A stretch of 64,000 nt of DNA from Parasedimentitalea huanghaiensis. Its GTDB lineage: Bacteria > Pseudomonadota > Alphaproteobacteria > Rhodobacterales > Rhodobacteraceae. Positions 45,472-53,749 of this stretch are shown piece after piece; the stretch's first letter is position 1, and each line of letters begins with the position of its first letter. The stretch lies in the NCBI RefSeq assembly GCF_009753675.1, contig NZ_WQLV01000010.1:62001-126000 (forward strand). The letters run 5' to 3'. The position numbers and the translations under genes were made by a program. The notes beneath the pieces were generated by a model. The model had not been told where the DNA came from. It did not search any database and was given only the letters and a program-made list of their open reading frames with translations.

Positions 45472-46167
45472 ATGCATCTCAATTCAACAAAATTTGTGTC
45501 TTGCAGAGGCGTTCGCATCCCTTTGGATGAGAAGATAATTACGCCTAAAGTTGAGAAGAAATTGCAGGCTGAATTTTATGAAACACCTGAAGTCATTGGG
45601 TTGCCGAAGTTTATTCAAAAGCAAGACCGGGTTCTCGAATTGGGTTCTGGGATTGGCTTTATTTCAACCTACCTAGCAAAGGTTTTGGGCGTCAGCCACG
45701 TAACATGCGTTGAAGCAAATCCCCATTTGTGCGAATTTATTTCACACGTTCATGCCGCCAACGGCGTCTCTACCGCAAATGTGCGAAATGTGTTGGCACT
45801 GTCTGATGATGCTGAATTACCTGCAGATAATACGGTTCCATTTTACGTCACAGACCCGTTTTGGTCGTCTTCTCTAAACCGCCCTTCAAAGGCCAGTTAC
45901 AATACAATTGACGTGCCTGTGGTCCGTTTGAGTAAGATTATCGCAGAGGTGAAGCCCTCGGTTATTGTCTGTGATATTGAAGGTGGTGAAGTTGACCTTT
46001 TTGAAAACGTCGAGTTGGCAGGCGTTAGTCGCATTTACATGGAACTTCACACGCGAAAATGCGGCGGCTCTGGAATTATAAAAGTGTTTGAGAGCATGCA
46101 CCGGCATGGTTTTTTCTACCACCAACGCGTGTCAAGCGAAGGTGCCGTTCTGTTTCAAAAACTCTAG
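45472..46167 (+). CDS. FkbM family SAM-dependent methyltransferase 1
   Basis: 231 aa. SAM motif I RVLELGSGIGFISTYLAKVLG near residues 50-70, VTCVEANPHLCEFI, and the FkbM-typical acidic motif VIVCDIEGGEVDLFENV are visible. Such enzymes usually O-methylate sugars or small molecules. GGGAATGG precedes the ATG. By eye the gene and its flanks are more AT-rich than the xyl operon, hinting at a different origin. It is convergent with a second FkbM gene. Confidence 0.87.
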   Translation: MHLNSTKFVSCRGVRIPLDEKIITPKVEKKLQAEFYETPEVIGLPKFIQKQDRVLELGSGIGFISTYLAKVLGVSHVTCVEANPHLCEFISHVHAANGVSTANVRNVLALSDDAELPADNTVPFYVTDPFWSSSLNRPSKASYNTIDVPVVRLSKIIAEVKPSVIVCDIEGGEVDLFENVELAGVSRIYMELHTRKCGGSGIIKVFESMHRHGFFYHQRVSSEGAVLFQKL

Positions 46168-46222
46168 TTTTCCGCAAAACACCTGTGATCTTGGCCCCAA
46201 AAATGAGTTTTAACAGGATACC

Positions 46223-46855
46223 CTAAAGTTCTGTACGCGAGCTCGACCATTTCACGAATAAGACATCCGCCATCCTAGGGGAGCGGGTTAATCCAGACAA
46301 AAACGAGTGGACTTCAAACCCTTGTGAAGCCATGAAGCCGATCACATCCGAGAATTTGTAGCCATCTTCAAAACGGCGTTTGATCGAGGTTTCAAGGATT
46401 ACAAATTCACAATTGGCCAGCGTTTTTAATGCGCCGCGCAGAACTGACATTTCATTACCTTCAGTGTCGATCTTCAGACCAAAGGGACCTTCGTACCCTT
46501 CGAGAATATCATCAAGCTTGCGTGTCTCGATTTCACGGATCTCGGTGGCGCCACTGTCAAAATTCAAACGTCTGGTCATACTAGACCGGGCAGGGCCGTC
46601 CGTGGTGATTGTAAGATTGACACTGCCAGCTTTGTCGCTGGCACCACACAAATGAAAATCAAAATTCAGTCGGTCACCCCAGCGCTTTTCCACTGCCTTT
46701 TGTGACTCGACCAAAGGATCTACAAGGATGAACTTGGTGTCTGGAAAGCTCTTGTAGAGAAATGGCGTTCCGTCCAAAACGCCGACATCAATGATACAAT
46801 TCGGTTGAAAGCCATATCTCCGAAAATACTTCGAAGTCATTTTGTTGAGTTTCAT
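46223..46855 (-). CDS. FkbM family SAM-dependent methyltransferase 2
   Basis: 210 aa from ATG 46855; the frame extends to a TTG at 46903 with GAGG 5 bases upstream, giving 226 aa, so the start is uncertain. Motif I IIDVGVLDGTPFLYKSFPDTKFILVDPL, CGASDKAGSVNLTI, and LKIDTEGNEMSVLRGA define the FkbM fold. It shares only the fold with the first FkbM gene, so it is not a recent duplicate. Probably modifies surface glycan sugars together with its neighbours. Confidence 0.86.
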   Translation of the reverse strand: MKLNKMTSKYFRRYGFQPNCIIDVGVLDGTPFLYKSFPDTKFILVDPLVESQKAVEKRWGDRLNFDFHLCGASDKAGSVNLTITTDGPARSSMTRRLNFDSGATEIREIETRKLDDILEGYEGPFGLKIDTEGNEMSVLRGALKTLANCEFVILETSIKRRFEDGYKFSDVIGFMASQGFEVHSFLSGLTRSPRMADVLFVKWSSSRTEL

Positions 46856-46930
46856 GGTGGACTGGCTTTCTAAGTACGTTCGTTGTCGGGCACGAGCATG
46901 CAATTAAGCCTCGTCCTGCAAGGTATGCAA

Positions 46931-48610
46931 TTATTTAGTGTCCTTCAGGGTAATGATGAACTGAGCCCCGCGGCGAGTTTGCGATGCCTGATTTCCAAGA
47001 CGACGCATTGCTTCCCGGACAGCCTCTCTCACATGCATTCTTTCGTCTTTTTTCCAAAACAAATCGTCTCCGGCGATGATGCCACCCGGACGGACCTTGC
47101 GTGCGGCGATCATAATATCTTCGAGCACAAAATCATAAAGGTGATTACCATCGATGTAGACCCAGTCGAAATAATGATCCGGATAGCTTTCCAGAACCTC
47201 AGCAGAGAAGCCTTTGCGCAAGACGCAGTTGGGCAGTTGCCCCAATCCGCCTGCCACTTGATCAAACTTTTCACGCATACGTACGGCGTCGTTGTGTTGG
47301 GAATGGGTATGTTCTTCTTCCCGCACCGCTAGCAGATCCCAGGGATCAATCAGCACAAGCTCTTTTGGTTTCGTGATGTTGAGGATTTCGGCAGAAAAAT
47401 CGCCCTCCCAAACCCCGATTTCAGCGCAACGCCCACCTTTGGGCATCACTTCGTCCAGCATCGTTTGTCGCAGTTCGCGCCTTTTAGGTGCACGGCGCGC
47501 CTTGTCGCTATTGAGTAGGATAGCATCGATGATGCTCTGTCCCTCTTCCGGTGAGATGGACTGTTCGATGGTGTCGGTCGATCCCTGCGCGGCTTCCGGC
47601 GCCTGCTTAGCTGACACCTGCTTGGCTGTAGGCGCTGTGGCGGCTGGCCAGTCGGCGACAATCTGGTTATAAATTTGTTTGCTATCGGAGTCTTTCAGCA
47701 AGGCCTCAGCCCGTTGATTGTGGATCTCCAGTGCGGCACAGTGCAGTGCCATCAAGATTGGATCCGAAACGAGCCGATCGAACTCGGCTTTCAATGCATC
47801 GCGATGACGAAGCATGGATCTATCCGGCAAGCCCCCGACATTCCATTTTTTCCAATAATCGAAGCCAAGCTTTTGGTGCGTGTGATTGGCGCGTCCGCGA
47901 GCACGTTTTATCAGAAATGATTTGGCCGAACGCACCGCATAGTGATTTAGCTGAGCTGTCTCCAGGCCAAGTTCACCCACCAGCCGCAAGGCATCTTCAT
48001 CGCTGGGTGGGCTAAGCGACCAAACCTCATTGCTGCCCTCTTTAAAGAACGGGCGGTGTAGCCCAAGGCGTTCCACATTAGGTGTGTTGCGAAACAAGGT
48101 CTTTACGAAACCGCTTGGCGTTTCGCCGCGTGAACCTGGAACAGGTCCAGAGTCGGTCAACCGTTCCGTAATTAGATCATCGATGACCTCGGTCTCTTTG
48201 TTGGCAGAAAACACGCGCCACACCACCGGGATCACATCTGCATCCGGGTAAGCTGCAAGAAGGTCAGTGACCTTCCCGCCGCCGTGGTGAACATTCAGAA
48301 ACTCGTCGACATCGCTGACGAATACCCAATCGGCTTCAGCATACAGCGGGTGCTTGAAAGCATGTTTCAGGGCTGACTTATGGGGACCGCGACGCAGGAC
48401 ATTGTTGTACTCATGGGTGAGCAATCCAAGTTGGCCCAAACGTTGCAGCATGAGGTCCGTGCCGTCTGTGCAATCATTTGTATAAACGAGAAAATCCGTA
48501 AAGCCGATCACCCGGTTCCAAGCCACCCACTCTAAAATGAAAGGGGCTTCATCCTTCATGGTGGAAACATTCAAAAATCGAGGAGTGCTGGCAGTGGAAT
48601 CGTCGTTCAT
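46931..48610 (-). CDS. Fusion of glycosyltransferase-2-like and class I methyltransferase domains
   Basis: 559 aa with two domains joined by an Ala/Pro/Gln-rich linker (about 320-350). The N-terminal part (8-290) is GT2/GT92-like: STMKDEAPFILEWVAWNRVIG and WVFVSDVDEFLNVHHGG with the DVD metal motif, then LNHYAVRSAKSFLIKRARG. The C-terminal part (about 375-555) is a Methyltransf_24-type enzyme: RCAEIGVWEGDFS, LVLIDPWDLL, FDWVYIDGNHLYDFVLEDI and PGGIIAGDD. A bifunctional sugar-transferring and methylating protein is inferred. The ATG has a weak ribosome-binding site. Confidence 0.87.
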   Translation of the reverse strand: MNDDSTASTPRFLNVSTMKDEAPFILEWVAWNRVIGFTDFLVYTNDCTDGTDLMLQRLGQLGLLTHEYNNVLRRGPHKSALKHAFKHPLYAEADWVFVSDVDEFLNVHHGGGKVTDLLAAYPDADVIPVVWRVFSANKETEVIDDLITERLTDSGPVPGSRGETPSGFVKTLFRNTPNVERLGLHRPFFKEGSNEVWSLSPPSDEDALRLVGELGLETAQLNHYAVRSAKSFLIKRARGRANHTHQKLGFDYWKKWNVGGLPDRSMLRHRDALKAEFDRLVSDPILMALHCAALEIHNQRAEALLKDSDSKQIYNQIVADWPAATAPTAKQVSAKQAPEAAQGSTDTIEQSISPEEGQSIIDAILLNSDKARRAPKRRELRQTMLDEVMPKGGRCAEIGVWEGDFSAEILNITKPKELVLIDPWDLLAVREEEHTHSQHNDAVRMREKFDQVAGGLGQLPNCVLRKGFSAEVLESYPDHYFDWVYIDGNHLYDFVLEDIMIAARKVRPGGIIAGDDLFWKKDERMHVREAVREAMRRLGNQASQTRRGAQFIITLKDTK

Positions 48611-48724
48611 AATATTTGTCGCTGTTCTTCTTTTTAGGTTAATGGCCAGTATACAATGTCGGCCTGCTCAATCCCGCTTGGCTGCCTTACGTAATTGCTA
48701 GTACATTACTGACCTAAGGTCTAT

Positions 48725-48762
48725 CAGGATGATCACCTCCCAAGAAGGAGCTGATCATCCTG
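48725..48762 (-). terminator. Long hairpin after the alpha/beta-hydrolase-like gene
   Basis: Perfect 10-bp outer stem CAGGATGATC / GATCATCCTG and inner CTCC/GGAG stem with a 6-base loop, 54 bases after the minus-strand stop at 48816. No strong T-run, yet clearly structured. Confidence 0.55.
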
Positions 48763-48815
48763 AATTTCATAGGCCGCCACTGCTGTAATTCTTCTCACAC
48801 CTGTGGGGAGAGATA

Positions 48816-49727
48816 TCATGTAGCCGAGTTATCATGTGCCTCTGTCAGCTCTGCGAGTGTCGTCTCAAAAAAACGATCTCGTCCGTTAGACAGCACACTC
48901 CTGCAAAATTGTGCGGCAAGTATAGGGTGGTTCTGCGCGATGGCGCGTTCGACCAGCTCCTTTCTAAAACGACGTTGATCGCGCCGTTTTCGGAGATCGC
49001 GCTGCAGTTGGGATGTTGTGAGCGTGCAATCGATCGCCTGTAGGACAAGCGGTTGCAAAAGTCCCATCATTTGCAGCAAAGATCCCAGCCGGTGCCCTAA
49101 AAACGGACAGCGGAAATGCTGTAAATTTGAGCCCGACAACCGGTCTATATGCGCTCGATCCGGTCGGGAATAAGGGTCATAAAACAGGTTAACTCGTGCG
49201 GCTGAAAAGGTTGTCTGGGCAGCATCCCCATATGGGCCAGAGTAATCATAACCCCAAGCTGCGGAATATCGCTTTTCCCAAGGTACCACACTCTTATCAA
49301 GTGTCGTTTGCGGGCTGAAGGCCACGACATGGGCCCCTGGACATGCCGCCGAATAGACCAGAGCGCCATAAGCGCCCATCGAAGCGCCGTAAAATATCAC
49401 TTTTTCGAACTGGCGGAAAAACCCACTATGCTTCAACTTGTCAAACTCAGTGCTAACCCATTGATCGCGATACCAAGTCCAACCCTCCGCCATCACTCCG
49501 AGCATCGACCAACCCTGCCGTTCGATGAATGAATAGCCCCAGGGTAGACGGTCCTCCCGTTTGTTCATTGCGATGTCGAGGTTGTCAAAAGTGACACAAA
49601 GCACCGGACCACGCGGTATATACGTGAAGGAGTGTTTGCCGTTTTCCTTGTACTGGCCCTTGTCTCCAATCAAGGCTGGCGCCTTGCTGGACCAAGTTTC
49701 ATCAACTGGGTGTCGCGCTTGTTCCAT
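48816..49727 (-). CDS. Alpha/beta-hydrolase-like protein of unknown function
   Basis: 303 aa. The nucleophile-elbow motif GASMGAYGAL places a likely active serine at residue 116, after a beta strand FEKVIFYG and an N-terminal PVLCVTFDNLD strand. The C-terminal third is basic and helical (LQRDLRKRRDQRRFRKELV) without a recognised domain. Similar roseobacter proteins are found beside glycosyltransferases, so an esterase or deacetylase acting on glycans is one possibility. The ATG has only a weak upstream site. Confidence 0.72.
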   Translation of the reverse strand: MEQARHPVDETWSSKAPALIGDKGQYKENGKHSFTYIPRGPVLCVTFDNLDIAMNKREDRLPWGYSFIERQGWSMLGVMAEGWTWYRDQWVSTEFDKLKHSGFFRQFEKVIFYGASMGAYGALVYSAACPGAHVVAFSPQTTLDKSVVPWEKRYSAAWGYDYSGPYGDAAQTTFSAARVNLFYDPYSRPDRAHIDRLSGSNLQHFRCPFLGHRLGSLLQMMGLLQPLVLQAIDCTLTTSQLQRDLRKRRDQRRFRKELVERAIAQNHPILAAQFCRSVLSNGRDRFFETTLAELTEAHDNSAT

Positions 49728-49793
49728 TCTTGTTACTCTTTTGTGACGGTAGATAAACCGTCAGACTGGGGCTGTATTGAGAGAGGACTATTC

Positions 49794-50024
49794 ATGCGGC
49801 CTGTATCTAAAAAATGGACAATGAGTGAATTCATAGCACAATTAGAGCATGAGTTCCTAGGCTCCCGGCTCGTTAAACTTCAAGGCTTTAAAATCCCCAG
49901 ATTCCCAGCCGCGCATTCTTGGAAGACCTACATACCGTACCAAACATACAAGCCTAACAGATCCGCTGGCACAAAGTTGATAGAACCACGTATCGCTACC
50001 ATTACTTTTATGCGCGATACTTGA
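49794..50024 (+). CDS. Small basic hypothetical protein
   Basis: 76 aa beginning MRPVSKKWTMSEFIAQLEHE, with GAGAGGA about 6 bases before the ATG. The composition is basic and no domain is recognised. It lies in a 592-base gap between two minus-strand genes, so it could be a real small gene or a chance frame. Confidence 0.3.
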   Translation: MRPVSKKWTMSEFIAQLEHEFLGSRLVKLQGFKIPRFPAAHSWKTYIPYQTYKPNRSAGTKLIEPRIATITFMRDT

Positions 50025-50319
50025 AGTGCGGGTTTTGTGGGCTCAGGGCAGAGTGAACTCTTGGCTTTGCGGCAGCATTTTGGGCGTCATAAGGTTTGTT
50101 ATGTTATTTTACGCCAACTCCTTGCCCAAAACACCGGCCTCAGGCTTGCCGGTGAACATCCATTCCGCAAACGATTGACAAACACCACAACCCTGTAAGA
50201 CCAACCGGTTTTACACCATTCTTGTCAACGACCTCACTATCGAAAACCCCGTTGTTTTCACAGTAGCATGACATCGGTCGGCTGCTTTTTGAACGCAAAT
50301 TGAAGCAAGGTAACGAAGA
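50025..50319. other. Intergenic region with hairpin at 50132-50154
   Basis: 295 bases without a gene. CACCGGC / GCCGGTG (7-bp stem, 9-base loop) at 50132-50154 is the only clear structure; it could end transcription from either side. Confidence 0.35.
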
Positions 50320-51096
50320 TCACAGCGTTGCAACCAGCTGGCGTAGAGATGCCACGTTCATGCGTCTATATGCATTCTTGCGGTGTGTTATGATCGTTGT
50401 TTCTGCAAGGTTCAGTAAATCCGCCGTTTCAGCCGCAGTTCTGCCTTTAATTGCCATAGCTGCGACCTCGCGCTCGCGCGCCGTCAAGTCGGGATAAGTC
50501 AATGCCAACCGTGTTTGGATATCTTGCCCCTGCCAGACAGGCCCTTTCATAGAAAATGCGACGTGCCGTTCAGTGGTGGCTAGCAAATACCCTAGAACGG
50601 CCTTTACATCCGAGTATAAGTGCTTGGGGAAAGGACCTTTTTCTGAGCTCGAATATAGACTTACAGATAGTCCATATGCTGGCGTGCGCCGCACCAATGA
50701 AACCCGACCACTTATCCCCGGCAGATCATAACAGTCGCGTCGATAGGTAAATAGCGGAATGTTGTCGGCCTCTTGCACGGTCAAAAAATCACCAACCCCA
50801 CGTGCGCCTTGCAACAATTGGGCGTTTCGGTCCTGTTCAACATGGCGAACATAGCCCTTGGCGGCACGGTCAGCCCGATTTTGCCCCAACCGGCAGGCCG
50901 TTCCCATCAAAAGCGGTTTGTCCCGATCCCCAAGACAGAAAACAGAAACAAAATCGGCACCTGCAGTTTCATAGGCAAAACGCATTGTCGTTTGCACAAA
51001 GGCGGTGGTGCCGATGCTCCGGGTTAACTCCGCCGCTAGCGACATCGGCATCACTATTTCAGGCGCTGGCCACTCGAACTTGTGTTCCAAAGTCAT
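50320..51096 (-). CDS. LuxR family transcriptional regulator
   Basis: 258 aa. The C-terminal 60 residues are a LuxR-type helix-turn-helix (LTAREREVAAMAIKGRTAAETADLLNLAETTIITHRKNAYRRMNV). The N-terminal 190 residues look like a GAF/autoinducer-type sensory domain, with two cysteines (SVFCLGD and TACRLG) close together. It is 22 bases downstream of the ferredoxin-NADP reductase gene on the same strand. No luxI is present here, so a redox or metabolite signal is as likely as an acyl-homoserine lactone. Confidence 0.87.
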   Translation of the reverse strand: MTLEHKFEWPAPEIVMPMSLAAELTRSIGTTAFVQTTMRFAYETAGADFVSVFCLGDRDKPLLMGTACRLGQNRADRAAKGYVRHVEQDRNAQLLQGARGVGDFLTVQEADNIPLFTYRRDCYDLPGISGRVSLVRRTPAYGLSVSLYSSSEKGPFPKHLYSDVKAVLGYLLATTERHVAFSMKGPVWQGQDIQTRLALTYPDLTAREREVAAMAIKGRTAAETADLLNLAETTIITHRKNAYRRMNVASLRQLVATL

Positions 51097-51118
51097 GAAT
51101 GCTCACTCGCGAAGCACG

Positions 51119-51916
51119 TTACTCCGCAAATGCCTTTTCGATCACAAACTCCCCAGGCTTAGAGTTCGACCCTTCCTTAAACCCTAGTGTTTCACAACAC
51201 TCCTTGAGTGTTTTCAACATCGCCATGGATCCGCAGATCATTACTCGATCGGTCTCGGGCGTCAAAGTACCGCCCGCGAATTCTGCCAACCGCCCATCTT
51301 CGATCCAGGTGTTAATCCGCCCCATATGTTCAGAGTTTTCGCGCGTAGTAGTCGGTAGGTGGTGTAGTTTGCCATCGGCAAGTTCACCCAAATATTCGTG
51401 CGTGAGAACGGACTGCACCAAGTCGCGCCCATAGGCCAGTTCACTCACCTCACGGCAGGTGTGCAGTAGATAAATTTCATCAAACTTTTCATATACTTCT
51501 GGATCCCGTATGACGCTGGCAAACGATGCAACGCCAGTACCGGTGGAAAGCAAGAACAGCCGTTTTCCCGGTAGAAGCGCGTCAAACACCAGTGTTCCCA
51601 CAGGTTTTGGCCGGATTAGAATATGATCTCCAACGCCTATGTTTTGCAGACGCGACGTCAACGGCCCGTCCGGCACTTTGATCGAATAAAACTCCAGATG
51701 TTCCTCCCAATTTGGCGAAGCAATGGAATAGGCCCGCACCAAGGGCTTGCCGTCCACTGGCAGCCCAATCATTGCAAACTCACCCGAGCGGAAACGGAAT
51801 CCAGCGGGGCGCTCGGTTTTGAAAGCAAAAAGCCGATCACTATAGTGTTTGACGTCACTCACCCGTAACGCGGCAAAGCCTTTGGGAGCTGTGATTTCTC
51901 TTGCGATCTGATTCAT
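51119..51916 (-). CDS. Ferredoxin-NADP reductase (Fpr type)
   Basis: 265 aa flavoprotein transferring electrons between NADPH and ferredoxin. FAD motif VRAYSIASPNWEEHLEFYSIKVPDG (RxYS) lies in the first half, LFLLSTGTGVASFASVIRDP is the NADP-binding motif, and the C-terminal VMICGSMAMLKTL and EFVIEKAFAE match bacterial Fpr. ATG 51916 is chosen; the longer frame needs a TTG at 51949. It is divergent from the nitroreductase-family gene (129-base gap), and a 7Fe ferredoxin lies 1.2 kb away, giving a complete electron-transfer set. Confidence 0.91.
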   Translation of the reverse strand: MNQIAREITAPKGFAALRVSDVKHYSDRLFAFKTERPAGFRFRSGEFAMIGLPVDGKPLVRAYSIASPNWEEHLEFYSIKVPDGPLTSRLQNIGVGDHILIRPKPVGTLVFDALLPGKRLFLLSTGTGVASFASVIRDPEVYEKFDEIYLLHTCREVSELAYGRDLVQSVLTHEYLGELADGKLHHLPTTTRENSEHMGRINTWIEDGRLAEFAGGTLTPETDRVMICGSMAMLKTLKECCETLGFKEGSNSKPGEFVIEKAFAE

Positions 51917-52045
51917 CTCATGGGTCCTGTTTGTTTCGCGCAGCCCCAAACAAAAACATCGACCTCATTTCAACAATCCTCATCACTGAGGAATGCATCG
52001 CAAACCTTCGATGGCGTAAAATTTTCAAAATCGAGGAGAAAACCT

Positions 52046-52909
52046 ATGTCCGATCCACTTTTTCAGGATGTCATACGCAAACGGCGGAGCGTGCGAAAAT
52101 TCGAACCCGGTCGGTCTGTTGACCGGAAGGTGCTTGAGCGTATCGTTGATTGCGGACGGTGGGCACCTTCGGGCGCCAACGTGCAGTGCTTTGATTTCAT
52201 CGTCGTTGATGACCCCATACTGCGTGACAAGGTCATGGAGGTGTTTTTACGGCAAGCCCAACGTCTGGTCGACCACGCCAAAGGGTTTCCGGCGGTCAAG
52301 AAAACTTATCTTGCAAACACTGTGGCGATTGTCATCGTTCTTGGTGATCCACGCTGGAAAGTCTGTTTCCCGCAGCCAACAACTGAAGGTTGGGAAAAAG
52401 AATACCTCGAAAACAACGAAGTCATTTATCAAAACTCAATTGGCGCTGCGATCCAGAATATCCAGTTGGGTGTCGCTGCTGAGAACCTCACCAGCGCCTG
52501 GCTGTCTGGCGGCGGCGAGGACATTACCAATAAGGAACTGTCAGATCTGTTAGACTATCCCGACTGGATGAAAGCCTATGGCACCATTCCAATTGGATAT
52601 CCGGCCGCGACCCAAAATAGGCGCTTTCGCCGTCCGCTGGAACAGGCCCTACACTGGAACGGCTTCCAACCCACGCAATATCGCACCCATGAACAAGTGG
52701 ATTTCTATGAAAGCTCCTTGCGCCCATTTGCGATGTACCGGGATGAGGAAACCATGGAAACTTGGGGCGACCGCGAAGAGAAACTGGGGGACTGGGAAGC
52801 TGCGTTTACAACAGGCATGCCTAACCCCAACGGCCAGTTAGAAAACAGCGCTGACTTCTCTGCTCCGCGTACCACTGGTCGGGCCACAAAACGACGTCTC
52901 AAAGACTAA
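52046..52909 (+). CDS. Nitroreductase family flavoprotein with C-terminal extension
   Basis: 287 aa FMN-type oxidoreductase. The N-terminal RRSVRKFEPGRSVDRKVLERIVDCGRWAPSGANVQCFDF is diagnostic, and IGAAIQNIQLGVAAENL and GTIPIGYPAA complete the core (to about residue 195). The remaining 90 residues (HEQVDFYESSLRPFAMYRDEETMETW onwards) exceed the usual nitroreductase length and are unexplained. ATG 52046 has GAGGAGAA 5 bases upstream; the longer frame reaches into the divergent promoter. The physiological acceptor is unknown; the ferredoxin and reductase beside it suggest ferredoxin-fed electrons. Confidence 0.87.
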   Translation: MSDPLFQDVIRKRRSVRKFEPGRSVDRKVLERIVDCGRWAPSGANVQCFDFIVVDDPILRDKVMEVFLRQAQRLVDHAKGFPAVKKTYLANTVAIVIVLGDPRWKVCFPQPTTEGWEKEYLENNEVIYQNSIGAAIQNIQLGVAAENLTSAWLSGGGEDITNKELSDLLDYPDWMKAYGTIPIGYPAATQNRRFRRPLEQALHWNGFQPTQYRTHEQVDFYESSLRPFAMYRDEETMETWGDREEKLGDWEAAFTTGMPNPNGQLENSADFSAPRTTGRATKRRLKD

Positions 52910-53042
52910 GGGTGTTTCCCAAGTTGTTTGTCCGAGCACAGGTTGAGCCCGCGTTCTGTTTCGTCTGGTCCTAGAAAACCAGAGGGCGAAAGACTGCTCT
53001 TCTCCGAATAGCTGGCTTTCCAGACCTGCCAATCACAACCCC

Positions 53043-53067
53043 ACAGCGGGGTTCTACCCGCTGTTTT
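53043..53067 (+). terminator. Intrinsic terminator before the ferredoxin gene
   Basis: ACAGCGGG / CCCGCTGT 8-bp stem with a 6-base loop followed by TTTT (53064-53067), between the nitroreductase and ferredoxin genes and 14 bases before the ferredoxin ATG. It can end the upstream transcript and attenuate read-through. A second small hairpin (TCTGGT/ACCAGA) lies at 52964-52983. Confidence 0.65.
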
Positions 53068-53081
53068 AACAAGGAAGTAGC

Positions 53082-53417
53082 ATGACTTATGTCGTGACTG
53101 AAAATTGCATTGCTTGCAAATACACCGATTGCGTCGAAGTCTGCCCGGTGGATTGCTTCTATGAGGGCGAAAATACACTGGTCATCCATCCAGACGAATG
53201 CATTGATTGTGGGGTATGTGAGCCGGAATGCCCTGCTGACGCCATCCGACCAGATACCGAAGCAGATAGTGATGCTTGGGTCGCCTTCAACCGAAAATAT
53301 GCAGAACTTTGGCCAGTCATAGTCCAGCGCAAAGATCCCGCTCCAGAAGCGGAATCCCACGATGGGAAGTCTGGAAAATTGGCGGCGTTTTTTCCTGACG
53401 ATGCAAAAGCATTTTAA
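53082..53417 (+). CDS. fdxA: 7Fe ferredoxin (FdxA type)
   Basis: 111 aa with the Azotobacter-type pattern: Cys9, Cys12, Cys17, Cys21 and Cys25 in the N-terminal half and Cys40, Cys43, Cys46 and Cys50 ([12 protein letters not shown]) in the second, ligating one [3Fe-4S] and one [4Fe-4S] cluster. The C-terminal tail is typical of this class. AAGGAAG precedes the ATG. Together with the NADP reductase at 51119 it can deliver low-potential electrons to the nitroreductase-family protein or other enzymes. Confidence 0.94.
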   Translation: MTYVVTENCIACKYTDCVEVCPVDCFYEGENTLVIHPDECIDCGVCEPECPADAIRPDTEADSDAWVAFNRKYAELWPVIVQRKDPAPEAESHDGKSGKLAAFFPDDAKAF

Positions 53418-53452
53418 CCCGTTACTGGGTGCACGCTGCCGGAAATGGAGAC

Positions 53453-53743
53453 TTACTGTTCGGTCGGTATGACTACGATATGCGCTTCTGCCGCATTCCA
53501 GCGTGATTGTCGCAGGTCACGGTACTCTTCGGACTCATACCAGGCCAACGCGCGTGTCCGGTCGGGAAACTCTACCACCACCATCCGATCATAATCGGCC
53601 GCGCCCTCTAGAACTTCAATTTGCGGTGTGCGCGCTAGATAATTGCCGCCGTAGGCGGCGACAGTCTCTGGTGCCGCCTCCATATAAGACGCCATGGCTT
53701 CGGCATCTTTGATAGATACACGAGAGACAATCAGAACCGGCAT
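53453..53743 (-). CDS. DUF1330 domain protein
   Basis: 96 aa small ferredoxin-like-fold protein: MPVLIVSRVSIKDAEAMASYMEAAPETVAAYGGNYLAR, then VLEGAADYDRMVVVEFPDRTRALAWYESEEY, which is the DUF1330 signature. Its enzymatic role is unknown. It starts a few bases after hutU (AGGAG upstream; a GTG at 53746 is an alternative start), so it is co-transcribed with hutU and probably takes part in the same imidazole pathway. Confidence 0.87.
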   Translation of the reverse strand: MPVLIVSRVSIKDAEAMASYMEAAPETVAAYGGNYLARTPQIEVLEGAADYDRMVVVEFPDRTRALAWYESEEYRDLRQSRWNAAEAHIVVIPTEQ

Positions 53744-53749
53744 CACAGC

